Source of the DNA: Nitrospiraceae bacterium
GTDB lineage: Bacteria > Nitrospirota > Thermodesulfovibrionia > Thermodesulfovibrionales > UBA9159
NCBI GenBank assembly: GCA_003453735.1
Contig: DMNE01000036.1
Location: 260 to 6,377 of the forward strand
Direction of reading: 5' to 3'
DNA: 6,118 nt
Under the pieces are notes generated by a model. That model worked only from the letters and a program-made list of their open reading frames with translations, was not told the DNA's origin and did not search any database. The translations under genes and the position numbers were made by a program. Below are positions 5,260 to 6,118 of this stretch, piece after piece; within the stretch, counting starts at the first letter, position 1, and each line of letters begins with the position of its first letter.

Positions 5260-6118
5260 ATGGCTTCTCACATCTCCAATATACGGCCTGAACCCGACAG
5301 GGTCCTGGTGGACATCGCCAACTATGTGTGCGACTATAAAATCAAGTCTGATGAGGCATTCGATACCGCTCGTTACTGCCTCATCGATACCTTGGGCTGC
5401 GGGCTCGAGGCTTTAGGATATCCTGCCTGCACAAAGCTCCTGGGACCGATTGCTCCCGGCACCATCGTCCCGAACGGCGCAAAGGTGCCTGGCACTCAGT
5501 TCCAGCTCGACCCCGTGCAAGCTGCCTTCAACATCGGCGCCATGATCCGTTGGCTCGATTTCAACGACACGTGGCTTGCTGCCGAGTGGGGTCATCCATC
5601 GGATAACCTGGGCGGCATCCTCGCTTCCGCTGACTACCTATCCCGGCAAGCCGTCTCCGTTGGCAAGAAACCAATGGTGATGGGGGATGTATTGACCGCC
5701 ATGATCAAGGCCCACGAGATACAGGGCATCATAGCCCTGGAAAATTCCTTCAACCGCGTGGGTCTCGACCATGTCGTTCTTGTCAAAGTCGCTACCGTTG
5801 CCGTTGCGACGAGGATGCTGGGAGGGACCAAGGACGAGATCATCAATGCCCTTTCCAATGCCTGGATCGACGGCCAGCCCCTGAGGACTTACCGCCATGC
5901 CCCGAACACCGGCTCCCGGAAATCTTGGGCAGCGGGCGATGCTACTGCACGCGGTGTAAAGCTCGCGCTCATGGCCCTGAAGGGGGAGATGGGATATCCC
6001 TCCGCGTTGACGGCCAGAACCTGGGGTTTCTATGATGTCCTCTTCAAGGGGAAAGCACTCACGTTCCCGCGGCCTTACAGTTCCTACGTTATGGAGAACG
6101 TGCTCTTCAAGATCTCCT
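5260..6118 (+). CDS. prpD: 2-methylcitrate dehydratase, N-terminal part
   Basis: PrpD dehydrates 2-methylcitrate to 2-methyl-cis-aconitate, between PrpC and PrpB in the methylcitrate cycle. The reading frame is open from ATG 5260 to the window edge, giving the first 286 residues of a protein normally near 480. It belongs to the iron-sulfur-independent MmgE/PrpD family. It shows NIRPEPDR (7-14), [18 protein letters not shown] (40-57), [20 protein letters not shown] (76-95), the core RWLDFNDTW (97-105) with [12 protein letters not shown] (108-119), [11 protein letters not shown] (161-171) and [19 protein letters not shown] (210-228). These match E. coli PrpD almost word for word as I remember it. 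AAGAGG at 5247-5252 is a suitable ribosome binding site seven bases upstream. The gene is cut by the window, not by a frameshift. Confidence 0.96.
   Translation, partial: MASHISNIRPEPDRVLVDIANYVCDYKIKSDEAFDTARYCLIDTLGCGLEALGYPACTKLLGPIAPGTIVPNGAKVPGTQFQLDPVQAAFNIGAMIRWLDFNDTWLAAEWGHPSDNLGGILASADYLSRQAVSVGKKPMVMGDVLTAMIKAHEIQGIIALENSFNRVGLDHVVLVKVATVAVATRMLGGTKDEIINALSNAWIDGQPLRTYRHAPNTGSRKSWAAGDATARGVKLALMALKGEMGYPSALTARTWGFYDVLFKGKALTFPRPYSSYVMENVLFKIS

Noticed and set aside
1..6118. CRISPR array or cas genes accompanying the Cas9-like protein
   Set aside because: No regularly spaced direct repeats are seen. The nuclease is IscB, which uses an omega-RNA and not a CRISPR array.

Overview
The window is a piece of bacterial chromosome, probably from a Gram-negative organism that metabolises propionate. 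The prpB, prpC and prpD products closely resemble the proteobacterial (E. coli-type) methylcitrate-cycle enzymes as I remember them. Genus cannot be read from this sequence. A desulfobacterial or nitrospirotal host is only a guess, based on the mix of an IscB element, an RmlD-like reductase and a prp operon. All convincing genes are on the + strand.

Positions 1-1388 hold an IscB locus. IscB is the RNA-guided nuclease of IS200/IS605-type elements and the proposed ancestor of Cas9. The protein has a PLMP-type N-terminus, all three RuvC motifs, an arginine-rich bridge helix, an HNH domain with zinc-finger cysteines, and a C-terminal domain. No catalytic residue is missing. The first ~107 bases can fold into hairpins and end in a GNRA-capped stem that contains the ribosome binding site. 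They are most likely the 3' part of the omega-RNA, whose guide end would lie upstream of the window. No tnpA transposase is visible.

Positions 1385-2224 hold rfbD/rmlD, dTDP-4-dehydrorhamnose reductase. It starts inside the iscB stop codon (ATGA overlap) and has no ribosome binding site of its own. The mobile element therefore abuts, and may now drive, a cell-surface sugar gene whose usual partners are not in view.

Positions 2225-3043 are about 820 bases with no convincing gene but many inverted repeats. They include a palindrome and hairpin around 2390-2438, an intrinsic terminator at 2467-2517 with a possible competing fold, a ~104-base inverted-repeat element at 2546-2649 followed by two tight hairpins, and two further hairpins. 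Just before prpB come a 9-bp inverted repeat and a palindrome centred on a perfect TATAAT box.

Positions 3044-6118 hold prpB, prpC and the first 286 codons of prpD. PrpC condenses propionyl-CoA with oxaloacetate to 2-methylcitrate, PrpD dehydrates it, and after rehydration by an aconitase PrpB cleaves 2-methylisocitrate to pyruvate and succinate. prpB and prpC overlap by 4 bases. prpC and prpD are separated by 153 bases containing a strong hairpin. No regulator, prpE or acnD is visible, but the window ends inside prpD.
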